Under the pieces are notes generated by a model. That model searched no databases. It had not been told where the DNA came from and was given only the letters and a program-made list of their open reading frames with translations. The position numbers and the translations under genes were made by a program. Below are positions 1-9,378 of a DNA stretch of 64,000 nt, piece by piece. Within the stretch, counting starts at the first letter, position 1. Each line of letters begins with the position of its first letter. The stretch comes from Aristolochia californica (lineage: Eukaryota; Streptophyta; Magnoliopsida; Piperales; Aristolochiaceae): contig JARWKL010000008.1 of NCBI GenBank assembly GCA_029961685.1, positions 5,954,501 to 6,018,500 of the forward strand, in the 5' to 3' direction.

Positions 1-475
1 TAAACACTTCATTTGGCATGAGATCTTATATTAAAGTTTTTTATTCTTCTTTAGAAACCTTGATTTTTTGCCTCTTGATGGAAATGCATTTGAAATGTTT
101 GAGTTTTAAATATTAGCTCAATAAATTTAAGTTTTTTTATCATCAAAATATGGATGAGGGTCAGCCTAGGTCAACAATTAGTTCATACTCAAAATCAAAT
201 TAACCAAATTTTTGTGTATGTAATCATCAAATCTTGTTACTTAGAAGAATCTTTGAGCTTCTTCTTCCTCAATTAATTATCGTTAAAAATAGTTAATTAT
301 TTTGTAGCTACTTTTTGTTGTTGTTACAATATAGGTGCAATTGAAATTCCATCTCCCTCGCACCGTGGATGAACCAAATAACCAAGAGACACCATGAACC
401 AAAATAGAAGAGTTTGCCCCACCCATGAGTAAATATTTCATAGTAGCCTCATTAGACCATACATCTCTATATGTA
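1..475. other. Gene-free AT-rich flank of the first Copia element
   Basis: No convincing gene is seen. The minus strand at 283-507 has a 74-codon open frame with a faint resemblance to a Copia RNase H segment, too weak to assign. When the Copia element at 481-7696 is removed, this sequence joins directly to the sequence after 7701, so both belong to one older target region. Confidence 0.4.
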
Positions 476-480
476 TATCC
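476..480. repeat. 5-bp target-site duplication TATCC, left copy
   Basis: TATCC immediately precedes the 5' LTR and recurs at 7697-7701 immediately after the 3' LTR. A 5-bp direct repeat is the usual Copia integration signature. It fixes both ends of the element. Confidence 0.85.
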
Positions 481-800
481 TATTAATTTGTCGAGCCTAA
501 TTAACACCTTACCCTCTCTATTTGGGGGAGTCGTTGTTAGAGAAAGATCATCATTTGAGGAGCATCTTGAGTTTCTACTTGAGAGAGGTTAGAGAAAACA
601 CCTATAATTGTGTACAATTTCTCTTGTAAACTATTTCTTCTTTATAGTGGATTACTGCAGCGGCGAAAGACAAGACATAGTCTCACCTTGAGGCGAACCT
701 GTATAAATCTTGTTGTTATTTTCGTTGCTTGTTTTTCCTTCTTCCGTGATTATTATTATCACTCTCGTTAGTTTGGAATTAGGGCGTCTAATTCCAAACA
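481..800 (+). repeat. 5' LTR of the TNT1-like Copia element (internally deleted)
   Basis: This copy is 320 bp, against 479 bp for the 3' LTR. The two match from the first bases (TATTAATTTGTCGAGCC here, TGTTAAGTTGTGGAGCC at 7218) and again from ATTTGGGGG to the end (ATTCCAAACA). The missing block lies between CCCTCT and ATTTGGGGG, and short CTCT sequence occurs at both deletion edges. The terminal TG has become TA. The lost block includes the 3' LTR's candidate TATA region, so this copy probably cannot start transcription. Confidence 0.88.
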
Positions 801-802
801 AG

Positions 803-814
803 TGGTATCAGAGC
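803..814 (+). promoter_or_regulatory. Primer-binding site of the Copia element
   Basis: TGGTATCAGAGC lies two bases after the 5' LTR and matches the plant Copia primer-binding site complementary to the 3' end of initiator methionine tRNA. Confidence 0.85.
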
Positions 815-889
815 TTTAGTTCGTGATTGAGAACTGTTGGAAGATGGGCTCAAGCTTACAAGCTCAAGACAAGAAGCCCACACGTCAAA

Positions 890-1971
890 GGAGTGGCATA
901 TGTGTAAAATATGGTACTTTCCATAAAGATGGCATAGAAGTGTAAATATATGTTCCTTTTATGTATTTTTTTTAATCAAGTTGTAGCCCTAAGGGCATCG
1001 TAAAACTATAAATAAAGGCATTGGCTAAGAGGCAGAGCATTGAAGCCCTCTCCTCATCTTCAACAAATTCGTCCAACCTTCCTCTTTCTTATTTGATGCA
1101 AACCCATCTTCCCTTAATCCAAACTCTCTCATTCTACATTCTTCTTCTTCTTCTCTTCTCCTTTCTCTCTTATTCTTCTTCTTCCTCGTTGATCTAAAAT
1201 TCATCTCATGGGATCCAAAATTCTACAAGAGCAATGGCACGTGGAGAAGGATCGGCTCTTGGAATCAACAAATTCGATGGTATCGATTTTGAGTTTTGGA
1301 GCATGCAGATCGAAGATTATCTGTACAGTAAAAAGCTGCATGCACCACTTCCGGATGAGAAACTAGAGGTATGAACGATGATGAGTGGAATCTCCTCGAT
1401 GGACAGGTGTTTAGGTAAATATATGTGTAAAATATGGTACTTTCCATAAAGGAGTGGCATATGTGTAAAATATGGTACTTTCCATAAAGATGGCATAGAA
1501 GTGTAAATATATGTTCCTTTTATGTATTTTTTTTAATCAAGTTGTAGCCCTAAGGGCATCGTAAAACTATAAATAAAGGCATTGGCTAAGAGGCAGAGCA
1601 TTGAAGCCCTCTCCTCATCTTCAACAAATTCGTCCAACCTTCCTCTTTCTTATTTGATGCAAACCCATCTTCCCTTAATCCAAACTCTCTCATTCTACAT
1701 TCTTCTTCTTCTTCTCTTCTCCTTTCTCTCCTATTCTTCTTCTTCCTCGTTGATCTAAAATTCATCTCATGGGATCCAAAATTCTACAAGAGCAATGGCA
1801 CGTGGAGAAGGATCGGCTCTTGGAATCAACAAATTCGATGGTATCGATTTTGAGTTTTGGAGCATGCAGATCGAAGATTATCTGTACAGTAAAAAGCTGC
1901 ATGCACCACTTCCGGATGAGAAACTAGAGGTATGAACGATGATGAGTGGAATCTCCTCGATGGACAGGTGT
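890..1971 (+). repeat. 521-bp direct duplication of leader and gag start
   Basis: 890-1410 is repeated at 1451-1971 (offset 561 bp). The copies are nearly identical and include the untranslated leader and the gag start codon (ATG at 1234 and 1795). A 40-bp linker (1411-1450) contains a third copy of a roughly 30-bp piece (ATATGTGTAAAATATGGTAC...). Near-identity means the duplication is recent compared with the damage in pol. Template switching during reverse transcription is a plausible origin. Confidence 0.9.
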
Positions 1972-2590
1972 TGGGAGTAGCCCGATTAACATTATCGAAG
2001 AACGTTGCTCACAACGTGGCGTCGGGGAAAACCACAGCGGAGATGATGAAGATTTTGTCCAACATGTATGAGAATCCTTCAGCAAATAATAAGGTACATC
2101 TCATGAAAAAACTCTTCAATTTAAAGATGACAGAAAATACATTGGTGGCATCACATTTGAATGAGTTTAGCATGATTCTCATTCAATTGACCTCCGTTAA
2201 AATTAAATTTGATGGTGAGGTTTGTGCTTTAATTAGTTTGGCATCTCTGCCAAATTGATGGGAGCCTATGAGGGTTGCGGTCAGCAACTCTGTAGGCAAT
2301 GGGAAGTTAATCTTTGATAATGTTCGGGATATCATTCTCACGAAGGAAGTTCATAGAAAGGACTCCGGAAAATCGTCAACATCTAATTCTGCCCTAAATG
2401 TTGATAAGAGGGGTAGGAACTTCGAGAGGAATTCCAGCAAGGGCAATGGTAGAGAAAATTCAATGAATGATAGAAGCAAGTCCAAATTTAGAAGGAATGT
2501 GGAATGCTGGAATTGTGGGAAGTTTGGTCACATATAGAATAACTGCAAAGCACCGAAGAAGAATGAAAAAAAAACGATGCTGCAAATGTG
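1795..2590 (+). pseudogene. Copia gag (UBN2 type) with CCHC knuckle, broken
   Basis: Gag builds the retrotransposon particle and binds its RNA. The frame opens at ATG 1795 (MARGEGSALGINKFDG...) and runs into TGA at 1933-1935. The conserved continuation (MNDDEWNLLDGQVLGVARL) resumes in another frame from 1932, so there is a frameshift near 1930. A stop follows SLASLPN at about 2256. The gag core VHLMKKLFNLKM and the basic linker are clear. A zinc knuckle is readable near 2507-2550 (CWNCGKFGHI, a stop, then NNC), giving C-x2-C-x4-H-x4-C with a stop inside. No full-length Gag can be made. ATG 1234 in the first repeat copy opens the same N-terminus but also terminates. Confidence 0.85.
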
Positions 2591-2609
2591 GTGACTGAAG
2601 AGGCACAAG

Positions 2610-3185
2610 ATGTTGTACTCTTGTCAGTTGATAGCCTTATTGACTCTTGATAGCCTTTTCACACCTCCTCACACCGCGAGATCATGGAGAACAATGTTTG
2701 AGATCACAGGAGTATCTTGCTGAGGGAGAACCTTTGGATATTTTCGGTATTGGTAATGTCAGTTTGAGGATGTCAAATGGGTCAGAGTGGAAAATTCAAA
2801 AGGTGAGACATGAACCAAAATTGATGCATAATCTGATCTCAGTAGGCCAACTTGATGATGAAGGTCATAATGTGACTTTTAATGGTGCTGCCTGGAAAGT
2901 CATAAAGGAAGCTCTGTACATCACTTCCAGTTGCAATTGTTAAAGTTGTTATTGATTGATTTGTGCCACTATAGGCTCGGTCACATGAGTGAGAAGGGAA
3001 TGAAAGTGCTTCAATCCAAAGGGAAGCTACCGGGGTTAAAAATTTTAAGTAATAGTTTGTGTGAAGGAAGTGTTTTCAACAAGTAGAAAAATATTAGTTT
3101 TTCTAAGGCTGGAAAGGAGCAAAAGACAGCAAATTTGGAGTTGGTTCACACAAATGTGTAGGGGGCTTCAACTGTTACCTCCCTC
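2610..3185 (+). pseudogene. Copia protease remnant and GAG-pre-integrase region
   Basis: The protease normally cuts the Gag-Pol polyprotein. The region before its catalytic triplet is present (LSVDSLIDS), but the following bases jump to the sequence normally found after it (SFHTSSHREIMEN in a shifted frame). The Asp-Ser-Gly active site is therefore deleted. Downstream, 2647-2943 reads EGEPLDIFGIGNVSLRM... and NLISVGQLDDEGHNVTF, typical of the protease C-terminus. 2960-3180 reads as the His-rich pre-integrase segment (CHYRLGHMSEKGMKVL). The frame is cut at 3186 by the inserted element and resumes at 4741. Confidence 0.8.
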
Positions 3186-3599
3186 GGGGGGGGGGGGGGG
3201 GGGGGGGGTGGGTAGTGGCGGGGTTTAGTCCACAATGAAGTGGAATGAATTCCTCCCGCATTACCTTGTTCATCAAATTATGGCGTTAGTGTAGAAAGAA
3301 TTGAATTGAAGTGAGATTACACCATTTCATTCGCTCAGACAAAAATGGGGGAAAGTTGATTCCTACCTATTTTGCGAATCATCGACTTTCTTTGCGCAAC
3401 GCGCGTTGCTTCTTCCCCCCACCCGAAAGGAAAAAATTATCCTCATTCGCTATTCTCCTCTCCCTCTCCCTCGGCCTTCGTCTCCCGACGATTTTTTTCG
3501 CCCCATTTCTTCCTCTCGTCTTTGTTCACTCTGCTTTCTCTCGTCATCTCTCATTTTCGCTCTTTGCTTTCTCCGTTCGCCCCAACTTCATTCATCCCG

Positions 3600-3834
3600 T
3601 CTCTCTCGTTGTGCAATGCCTCGGGTTTCTGCCATTGGCATCAGTGATTCGCGGGATTTTAGGGTTCTTACCGAGTCTAGGATGCTTCGGAGAACGGATT
3701 GGGATAGGAACCACGCCAACGCAGAGCAATGGAGGGACATTTTTGGCCATGAGGTCGATCTTCATGCCGTAATAGAATTTTGCGGCGGATTCGAAGGTCT
3801 CGAAGCCAGCTGGAAAATCCAAAATCAAAGGTCT
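3600..3834 (-). pseudogene. Captured fragment of a BTB/NPH3-family gene
   Basis: On the minus strand this reads DFPAGFETFESAAKFYYG then MKIDLMAKNV, the familiar segment of the BTB domain in NPH3/RPT2-like proteins. After a gap and frame change it continues FLSQSVLRSILDSVRTLKS then RESLMPMAETRGIAQRE, matching the start of the NPH3 domain. About 20 residues expected between the blocks are missing. NPH3-family proteins are adaptors of CUL3 ubiquitin ligases in phototropin signalling. Here there is only about 75 codons, a frameshift and no start, so it is a captured, non-functional piece. Its GC content differs sharply from the AT-rich carrier. The family call rests on remembered motifs; the source gene is unknown. 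Confidence 0.7.
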
Positions 3835-3904
3835 CTTTCACGACAGGGCTCTTCGATGACGACAACGACGACGACTTGTTATTTTTTATTTTTTTATTTT
3901 TTAA

Positions 3905-4440
3905 AAATTTATTCTAATAACACGTAATTAGTATATTAATTTATAATAAACTTTAATCATGAATTAGTTTAATTATAATAAACTTTAAACCACTGGATTT
4001 ACATTTTGTGTTAATATATTATTAATTAATAATACGTAAATAAATATATTATGTTATTGATAAATTAATATATTTATTTATTTATTATGTATTTTTTATT
4101 TTGTATTAAAATAGTGAGTTTTAATGTTAAAAAATATCTTATGTCATTACAAAATAATTTATTATTTTTTATATTCATTTATGTTATTTTTAAAAAAAAT
4201 TATTTATTTTAAATAATTTATTCTAGTTACACGTAATTAGTATATTAATTTATAATAAACTGTAATCATTAATTGGTCTAATTATCCAATTACTATAATT
4301 AATTAAACCATCAGGTTTATTTATTATATTCTCTTATGTAATTTTATTAAATTTTTTTATTAATTTTATATAATTTATTCTAGTCACACGTAATTATTGT
4401 TTTAATTTATAATAAACTATAATCATTAAGTAATATAATA
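3905..4440 (+). repeat. Three diverged copies of an AT-rich unit of about 55 bp
   Basis: A unit of the form ATTCTAG-ACACGTAATTA...TTTATAATAAACT-TAATCATTAA occurs near 3910, 4220 and 4377, inside the AT-rich tail of the inserted element. The copies differ by several substitutions and are unevenly spaced (about 310 and 157 bp). Confidence 0.65.
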
Positions 4441-4740
4441 TAATTTTTCATTAATTAGGATATTAATATATGGTGGACTACACGTTAAATCACTTATAAG
4501 TGTAGTAACCACATTTATTTTGGTTAATTATATGTTTAGGTATATGTTTTATTTAGTATATTATAAAAGGTTACTAATTCTCTTCTTTATATCATACTTT
4601 TCATTTGGGGTACTAACACTGGAATTTGTTTTCCAGCCACTTGAACTCGTCTACACTAGCACCCAAAGATGAGTTGAAGTTGAATTAATTCATTTTACTT
4701 CAATTCAAGTTCATTGTGGACTAACACCCCCCCCCCCCCC

Positions 4741-5580
4741 TGGTGGTTCTAATTACTATGTGAAATTTTTATATGATGTAAGCAGAAAGGTATGAGTTTA
4801 TTTCCTAAAAAAAAAATCCGATGTCTTTGATACATTCAAGAGATGAAGAGCAATAGTTGAAAATGAGATAGATTTGAAGGTGAAGTGTTTGTAGTCAGAT
4901 AATGGGGGAGAATACATAGATGATGATTTCAAGTCGTACTGTGCTGATAATGGAATCAAGATGAAGAAGACCATTCATGGAAAACCTCAATAGAATGGTG
5001 TGGCAGAGAGGATTAATAGGACTTTGAATGAGCGTGCTATGAGTATGAGATTGCATGTGGGATTGCCAAAGATGTTCTAGCCTGAGGCTATTAGCATCGT
5101 TGCCTATTTTATCAATAGTGGTCCCTCAAACCATTAGATTACAAAATACCAGAAGAGGTATGGAGCGGCAAAGAGATAAATCTTTCTTTCTTGAAAGTTT
5201 TTTGTTGTGTTTCTTATATTCATATTGATTTTGCTGTTAGAAATAAACTTGATGCTAAATATAAGATATGTTCTTTATTGACTATGGTGGTACCGAGTTT
5301 GGTTATCGCTTTAGGGATGACCAAAGTAATAAGTTTATCAAGAGCACGGACATGATCTTCAATGAAGGTGCTCTGTATAAAGACAGGTTAAGAAAAGAGT
5401 TTGAGGGCACAAGTGATAAAGCCAAGAAGTCTGAAGTGATTCAGTTGAGAGATCTTCCAGTTATTGAGAAGAAAAATATTGTTCAGGAAGACTAGAAAAA
5501 TATACCCCCAAAAATAAATCAGAACATTCATATGACAGAACTAAGGAGATCTGGTAGAACTAGCAGACCACCATAGAGCT
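4741..5580 (+). pseudogene. Copia integrase, 3' part, broken
   Basis: Integrase inserts the cDNA into the host chromosome. From GGSNYYVKF the core can be followed with many stops: KSDVFDTFK, then SDNGGEY (second catalytic Asp, near 4898), then GVAERINRTLNERA (catalytic Glu, near 5003). The C-terminal linker 5268-5495 reads FFIDYGGTEFGYRFRDDQSN and an acidic, lysine-rich tail. At least six in-frame stops are visible, several where Trp or Gln is expected. Confidence 0.82.
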
Positions 5581-7160
5581 AGTCCCCTGCACTGAGTTAT
5601 ATTTTGTTGACTGATAAAGATGAACCAAAGAATTATGAGGAAGTCGTGCAAGTTGATGAATCAACCAAATGGGAGTTGGCCATGCGGGATGAGATGGATT
5701 TACTATTATCCAATCAAACATGGAAGTTGACTGAGTTACCAAAAGGGAAAAAGACCTTGCATAATAAATGGGTGTACCGAATAAAAGGCGAACATGATGG
5801 CAACAAGTGGTACAAGGCAAGACTAGTGGTAAAAGTCTTCCAACAAAAAGAAGTCATTGCCTACACTGAGATTTTTTCTCTAGTAGTGAAATTGGTTACT
5901 ATTAGAACAGTGCTTGGACTAGTGGCAAATGAAGACCTGCACTTAGAGCAGTTGGATGTAAAGACATCCTTTCTTCATGGTGATTTGGAGGAAGAAATTT
6001 ACATGATGTAGCCACAGGGTTTCAAAGCACAAGGAAAGGAGAAAATGGTATCCAAACTTTAAAAGAGCTTGTATGGTTTAAAAAAGACTCCAAGACAATG
6101 GTCTAAGAAGTTTGACACCTTTATGAGTAGTAATGGTTTCTTGAGGTGTCAGGTGGATCATTGTTGTTATGTGAAAAACTTTGATGACTCCTACATCATA
6201 TTACTTCTATATGTTGATGACATGTTAATAGCAGGAGGTTGCAAAAAGGAAATAGATAAGTTGAAAACGAAGTTGTCCAAGAAGTTTGCAATGAAGGATT
6301 TGGGTGCTGCAAAACAAATCCTTAGAATGAGGATTACTAGAGATATTGATGTCTTGAAACTGTCACAAGAAGAATATGTGAAGGTGTTGAACAAGTTCAA
6401 CATAAACGATGCAAAGCCAGTGAGTACTCCTTTAGCTAGCACTTTAGGCTATCTAAGGAGCAGTCACCTTCTACAGAGCAAAACCAAGCCTACATGGCCA
6501 ATGTGCCTTATGTTTCTTCTATTGGCAGTCTCATGTATGCCAATGCGTGCACTAGACCAGATATAGCTCATGTAGTAGGAGTTGTAAGCAGATATATGAG
6601 AAATCCGGGTAAGCAACATTGGGAAGCAATGAAGTGGATTCTCAAGTATTTGAGAAGTACTACATACTCAACCTTATGTTTCAAAAAGTCAGACTTGGGA
6701 TTACAGGGTTATGGAGATGCTGACATGGCTGGAGACATTAATGGCAGGAAGACTACCACTGAATATGTATACACATTGGGTGATACATCAATTCTAAGTT
6801 CTAGAAGATAGTTGTTTTTTCCACTACTGAGGCAGAATGTATCGTTGTAACTGAAGCCAGCAAAGAGATAGTATGGTTGCAGTCATTCTGGGAAGAATTA
6901 GGTCTCAAGAATGGGAAGAATGTGTTGTATTGTAACAGCCAGAGTGCTATTCATTTAGCAAAGAATCATGTTTATCATGCTAGAACAAAGCACATACATG
7001 TGCATTATCACTTCATCAGATCGGCTCTAGAGGATGGAGTCTTTAGCACTTGAGAAGATTCAAGGAAGTCAAAAACTGACTGATATGTTGACAAAGATTG
7101 TTATGATTGAGAAGTTGAAGTTGTGTGCAACTTCAGTTGGACTTCTCTCTAAGGATTGAG
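5581..7160 (+). pseudogene. Copia reverse transcriptase and RNase H, broken
   Basis: The RT copies element RNA into DNA and the RNase H removes the RNA strand. 5604-6011 reads WELAMRDEMDLLLSNQTWKL, HNKWVYRIK and LEQLDVKTSFLHGDLEEEIY. 6069-6566 has SLYGLKKTPRQW and the catalytic LLLYVDDMLIAG. After a frame change near 6440, 6494-6811 holds SIGSLMYANACTRPDIAHVV and the RNase H start (GYGDADMAGDINGRKTT). 6815-7160 continues STTEAECIVVTEASKEIVWL and ARTKHIHVHYHFIR. Stops occur at about 6009, 6060, 6809 and 7050. It is the best-preserved domain of the element. Confidence 0.88.
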
Positions 7161-7217
7161 AAGTTGTTGCCATTGTAGAGGAGATATTGATAATGGATTA
7201 GTCTCCAATTGGGAGAT

Positions 7218-7696
7218 TGTTAAGTTGTGGAGCCTAATTAACACCTTACCCTCTGTCGCAGATCGACCTTCGCGGTAAAGTTACAATGGGGGTTGGAAGG
7301 CTGGGAGACCCCGGGCAGGTCCACGATATATTGATTGTTGTGTCATTAAGGGTAGTTTGGGGATTTCACACTTGTAATTAGGTTGCCCTAATTTTCTCTT
7401 TATATTTGGGGGCGTCGTTGTTAGGGTTTTATCACTTGAAGAAATATCATCATCCGAGGAACATCTTGAGTTTCAGCCCGAGAGAGGTTAGAAAAAATAC
7501 CTGTAAGTGTATACCATTTATCTTGTAAACTATTTCATCATTATAGTAAACTACTGTAGCGGCAGAAGAAAGGACATAGTCTCACCTTGAGGTGAACGTT
7601 AAATCTTGTTGTTATTTTCGTTGCTTATTTTTCTTTCTTCCATGATTATTATTATTGCTCTCATTAGTTTGGAATTATGGCGTATAATTCCTAACA
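7218..7696 (+). repeat. 3' LTR of the TNT1-like Copia element (full length)
   Basis: This copy is 479 bp, from TGTTAAGTTG to ATTCCTAACA, directly after the purine-rich tract CCAATTGGGAGA. It keeps the block deleted from the 5' LTR, including a TATA-like TTTATATTTGGG near 7400 that could be the U3 promoter. TATCC follows at 7697-7701. Confidence 0.9.
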
Positions 7697-7701
7697 TATC
7701 C
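7697..7701. repeat. 5-bp target-site duplication TATCC, right copy
   Basis: Matches 476-480 exactly. Confidence 0.85.
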
Positions 7702-9029
7702 AAATAATATGTGGGAGCATAAACAAAAGCACTCTGGATCTACAAACATTCCTCTAGTTTGTACATTCAATGTACCCTATGGACTGAGGAATACATAAAG
7801 TTGAACATAGTAAAATAAGAAATTAAAAAATTTGATTGAAATTGTTTGTTTGCAAAATCTCCTAAAAATCTAACTATTGGTTCTTCTCTCCATCATAACA
7901 ATAGGGCCAGTATGCTCATTACTAAACTTATTAAAGAATAACTGATTTTATTGCTTCGACTTTAATTGTCCATATAGTTATTTTTTTTTAACAACTTCGC
8001 TTGTTGCTGAAAATTCGATTATTTTTAATTAATATTTATATCATCACAAAAAAGTTGTTACAAAAAATCATATTTTTTTGTAGTGTTAATAGTGGTTTTT
8101 TTGCTTGGCAAGAGAATCGAAGAATGACGACAAGTTTTGGAACTAAGATCCTTTTCACTCGGTATTGTACCGGAAGTAATGGCGATAGTTTTCGAGACAG
8201 CGGCGAATAGATCAAAACTTGGAAGGAAAATGGAGGAACAGAAAAGCCGTCTCTGCAACTTAGCTCAACTTGATAGACTCGATAAAACTCTTCGTTGTGT
8301 CCTATCTCCTTCTCTTGGAAATGTCCCTATCTCCTTCTCTTGGAAATGAAAGGTCCACACACCTCTTAACAGTTCACAACCATGAACTTATCCCAAAACC
8401 ATCTCATTAAATTTAGATTAATCTTTATTTTTTGAAACTTGTACCAAACCATTCTTAAATCACCAATAATTTTTAACCTGAAAAAAATTATTTAACTCAT
8501 GAATATAAAAATATTTCTATCTTTTCCATGATAAAAGTAATTGCAATTTCAAATTAGATACTATTAAAATATCTTTCTTTTTTTTATTTTATTTTAATCC
8601 ATGTAATATATGGGGCATTCGCCAATAAGTATTATTATTTATTTAAACTTATTATCTATCTATTATCAATTATCAATTCATCAAACGCGACTACAAAATC
8701 TAGGGTGATAAAAATCCAAAATTAATACATGTTCTAAAAAATAGGTACAATTTTAATCGTTAGTTCTTATGATTAATCGGAGTTATTTCACAGCGTCTCC
8801 CCCTAATGCCCTGTCCCGCCCAGCGTGCAAACTTGCACGTGCAATTCAAACATGCGAATTTTTTTATTATAAATACTATCATAACATGCTCCGAAGAAAA
8901 AACGAAAAAATGGGCATGTGAGTAAGTCATCCAAAACCATTTTTCTTAAACTTTTTTTGTCTCGATGATCATGTTTTCCAATCCTTGAATCAGGTCTGAT
9001 TGAGTACAAATAGACAAAACTAGTGTTAT
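7702..9029. other. Gene-free stretch
   Basis: Mostly AT-rich with no recognisable gene. A somewhat GC-richer patch at 8100-8350 holds a 70-codon open frame on the plus strand (8137-8349) and one on the minus strand. Neither matches a family I know, and no splice or promoter context supports them. TTTTTTTGTAGTG near 8073-8084 resembles a CACTA-type end, but no partner was found. Confidence 0.4.
8301..8348 (+). repeat. Perfect 23-bp tandem repeat, two units
   Basis: CCTATCTCCTTCTCTTGGAAATG occurs at 8301-8323 and 8326-8348, separated by TC (period 25 bp). Confidence 0.9.
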
Positions 9030-9378
9030 TTTTCAAATGAATGTTTTTGTGTTTGATTATTGAATAATGTTTATGCATAATTATGCAGCTTTTATGAATA
9101 ATTTTATGCAAAGTGTATAGATAATTTTACGCAAGGTTAATATACAGAGGTTATGCGCAATTTTAAGTAAAGGTCATGCCCAATTTTATGTAAAATGTTT
9201 ACATAATTTATTTGACATATATTTTATGCAAAGTTTTAAATGTAGGTTAGAGCTCGAACTCTGTTAAAATTATTGGACTCGAACTTAATTACAATTTTAG
9301 GCTTGAGTTTGAAATATTTAAATCAAACCTAGCTCGAATATAGGCAGGTTCGGGCTCGACTCGATTCGATGCCACCCA
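9030..9378 (-). mobile_element. hAT-element end fragment
   Basis: The sequence shares wording with the left end of the hAT element at 57872-63641 in reverse complement: CCCAATTTTATGTAAAATG, AAGTTTTAAATGTAGG, clustered GAGCTCGAA/TCGAGC motifs, and a terminal GATGCCACCC (compare TAGGGGTGGCATC). The end is at about 9378 and the element body would lie to the left. No transposase and no opposite end were found, so this is a fragment or a decayed non-autonomous copy. Confidence 0.65.

Larger units (their letters stand above)
3186..4740. mobile_element. Non-autonomous DNA transposon with G/C-tract ends, nested in Copia integrase
   Basis: The insertion interrupts the integrase reading (T-S-L-G before it, G-G-S-N-Y-Y-V after it). 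It begins with 23 G and ends with a C run. Just inside are inverted ends: GTCCACAATGAA near 3220-3235 and its complement TTCATTGTGGAC at about 4710-4721. It has no transposase. It has two parts: a GC-rich, partly coding-like block (about 3360-3870) and an AT-rich tail (about 3880-4620). The target duplication cannot be read because the junctions lie in homopolymers, so the superfamily is open; a Pack-type carrier is the best description. Confidence 0.75.
481..7696 (+). mobile_element. Copia LTR retrotransposon, TNT1-like, defective, with a nested insertion
   Basis: The element has two recognisable LTRs, an initiator-Met-type primer-binding site (TGGTATCAGAGC, 803-814) and Copia domain order: gag with a CCHC knuckle, protease region, GAG-pre-integrase, integrase, reverse transcriptase, RNase H. 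Protein wording such as VHLMKKLFNLKM and LYVDD places it near TNT1-94. A polypurine stretch (CCAATTGGGAGA) lies just before the 3' LTR. TATCC flanks both ends, so the insertion is structurally complete. It cannot move by itself: gag and pol are broken by stops and frameshifts, the protease active site is deleted, the 5' LTR lacks about 159 bp, and a DNA element sits in the integrase (3186-4740). Confidence 0.92.

Noticed and set aside
283..507. A Copia RNase H fragment on the minus strand
   Set aside because: Only a faint resemblance around [10 protein letters not shown]; no conserved Asp or Glu motif could be placed.
3311..3927. Plus-strand genes in the GC-rich block (overlapping frames of 91-173 codons)
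   Set aside because: The readings are Ser/Leu/Pro-rich products of a pyrimidine-rich strand; the recognisable protein is on the opposite strand (NPH3-like).
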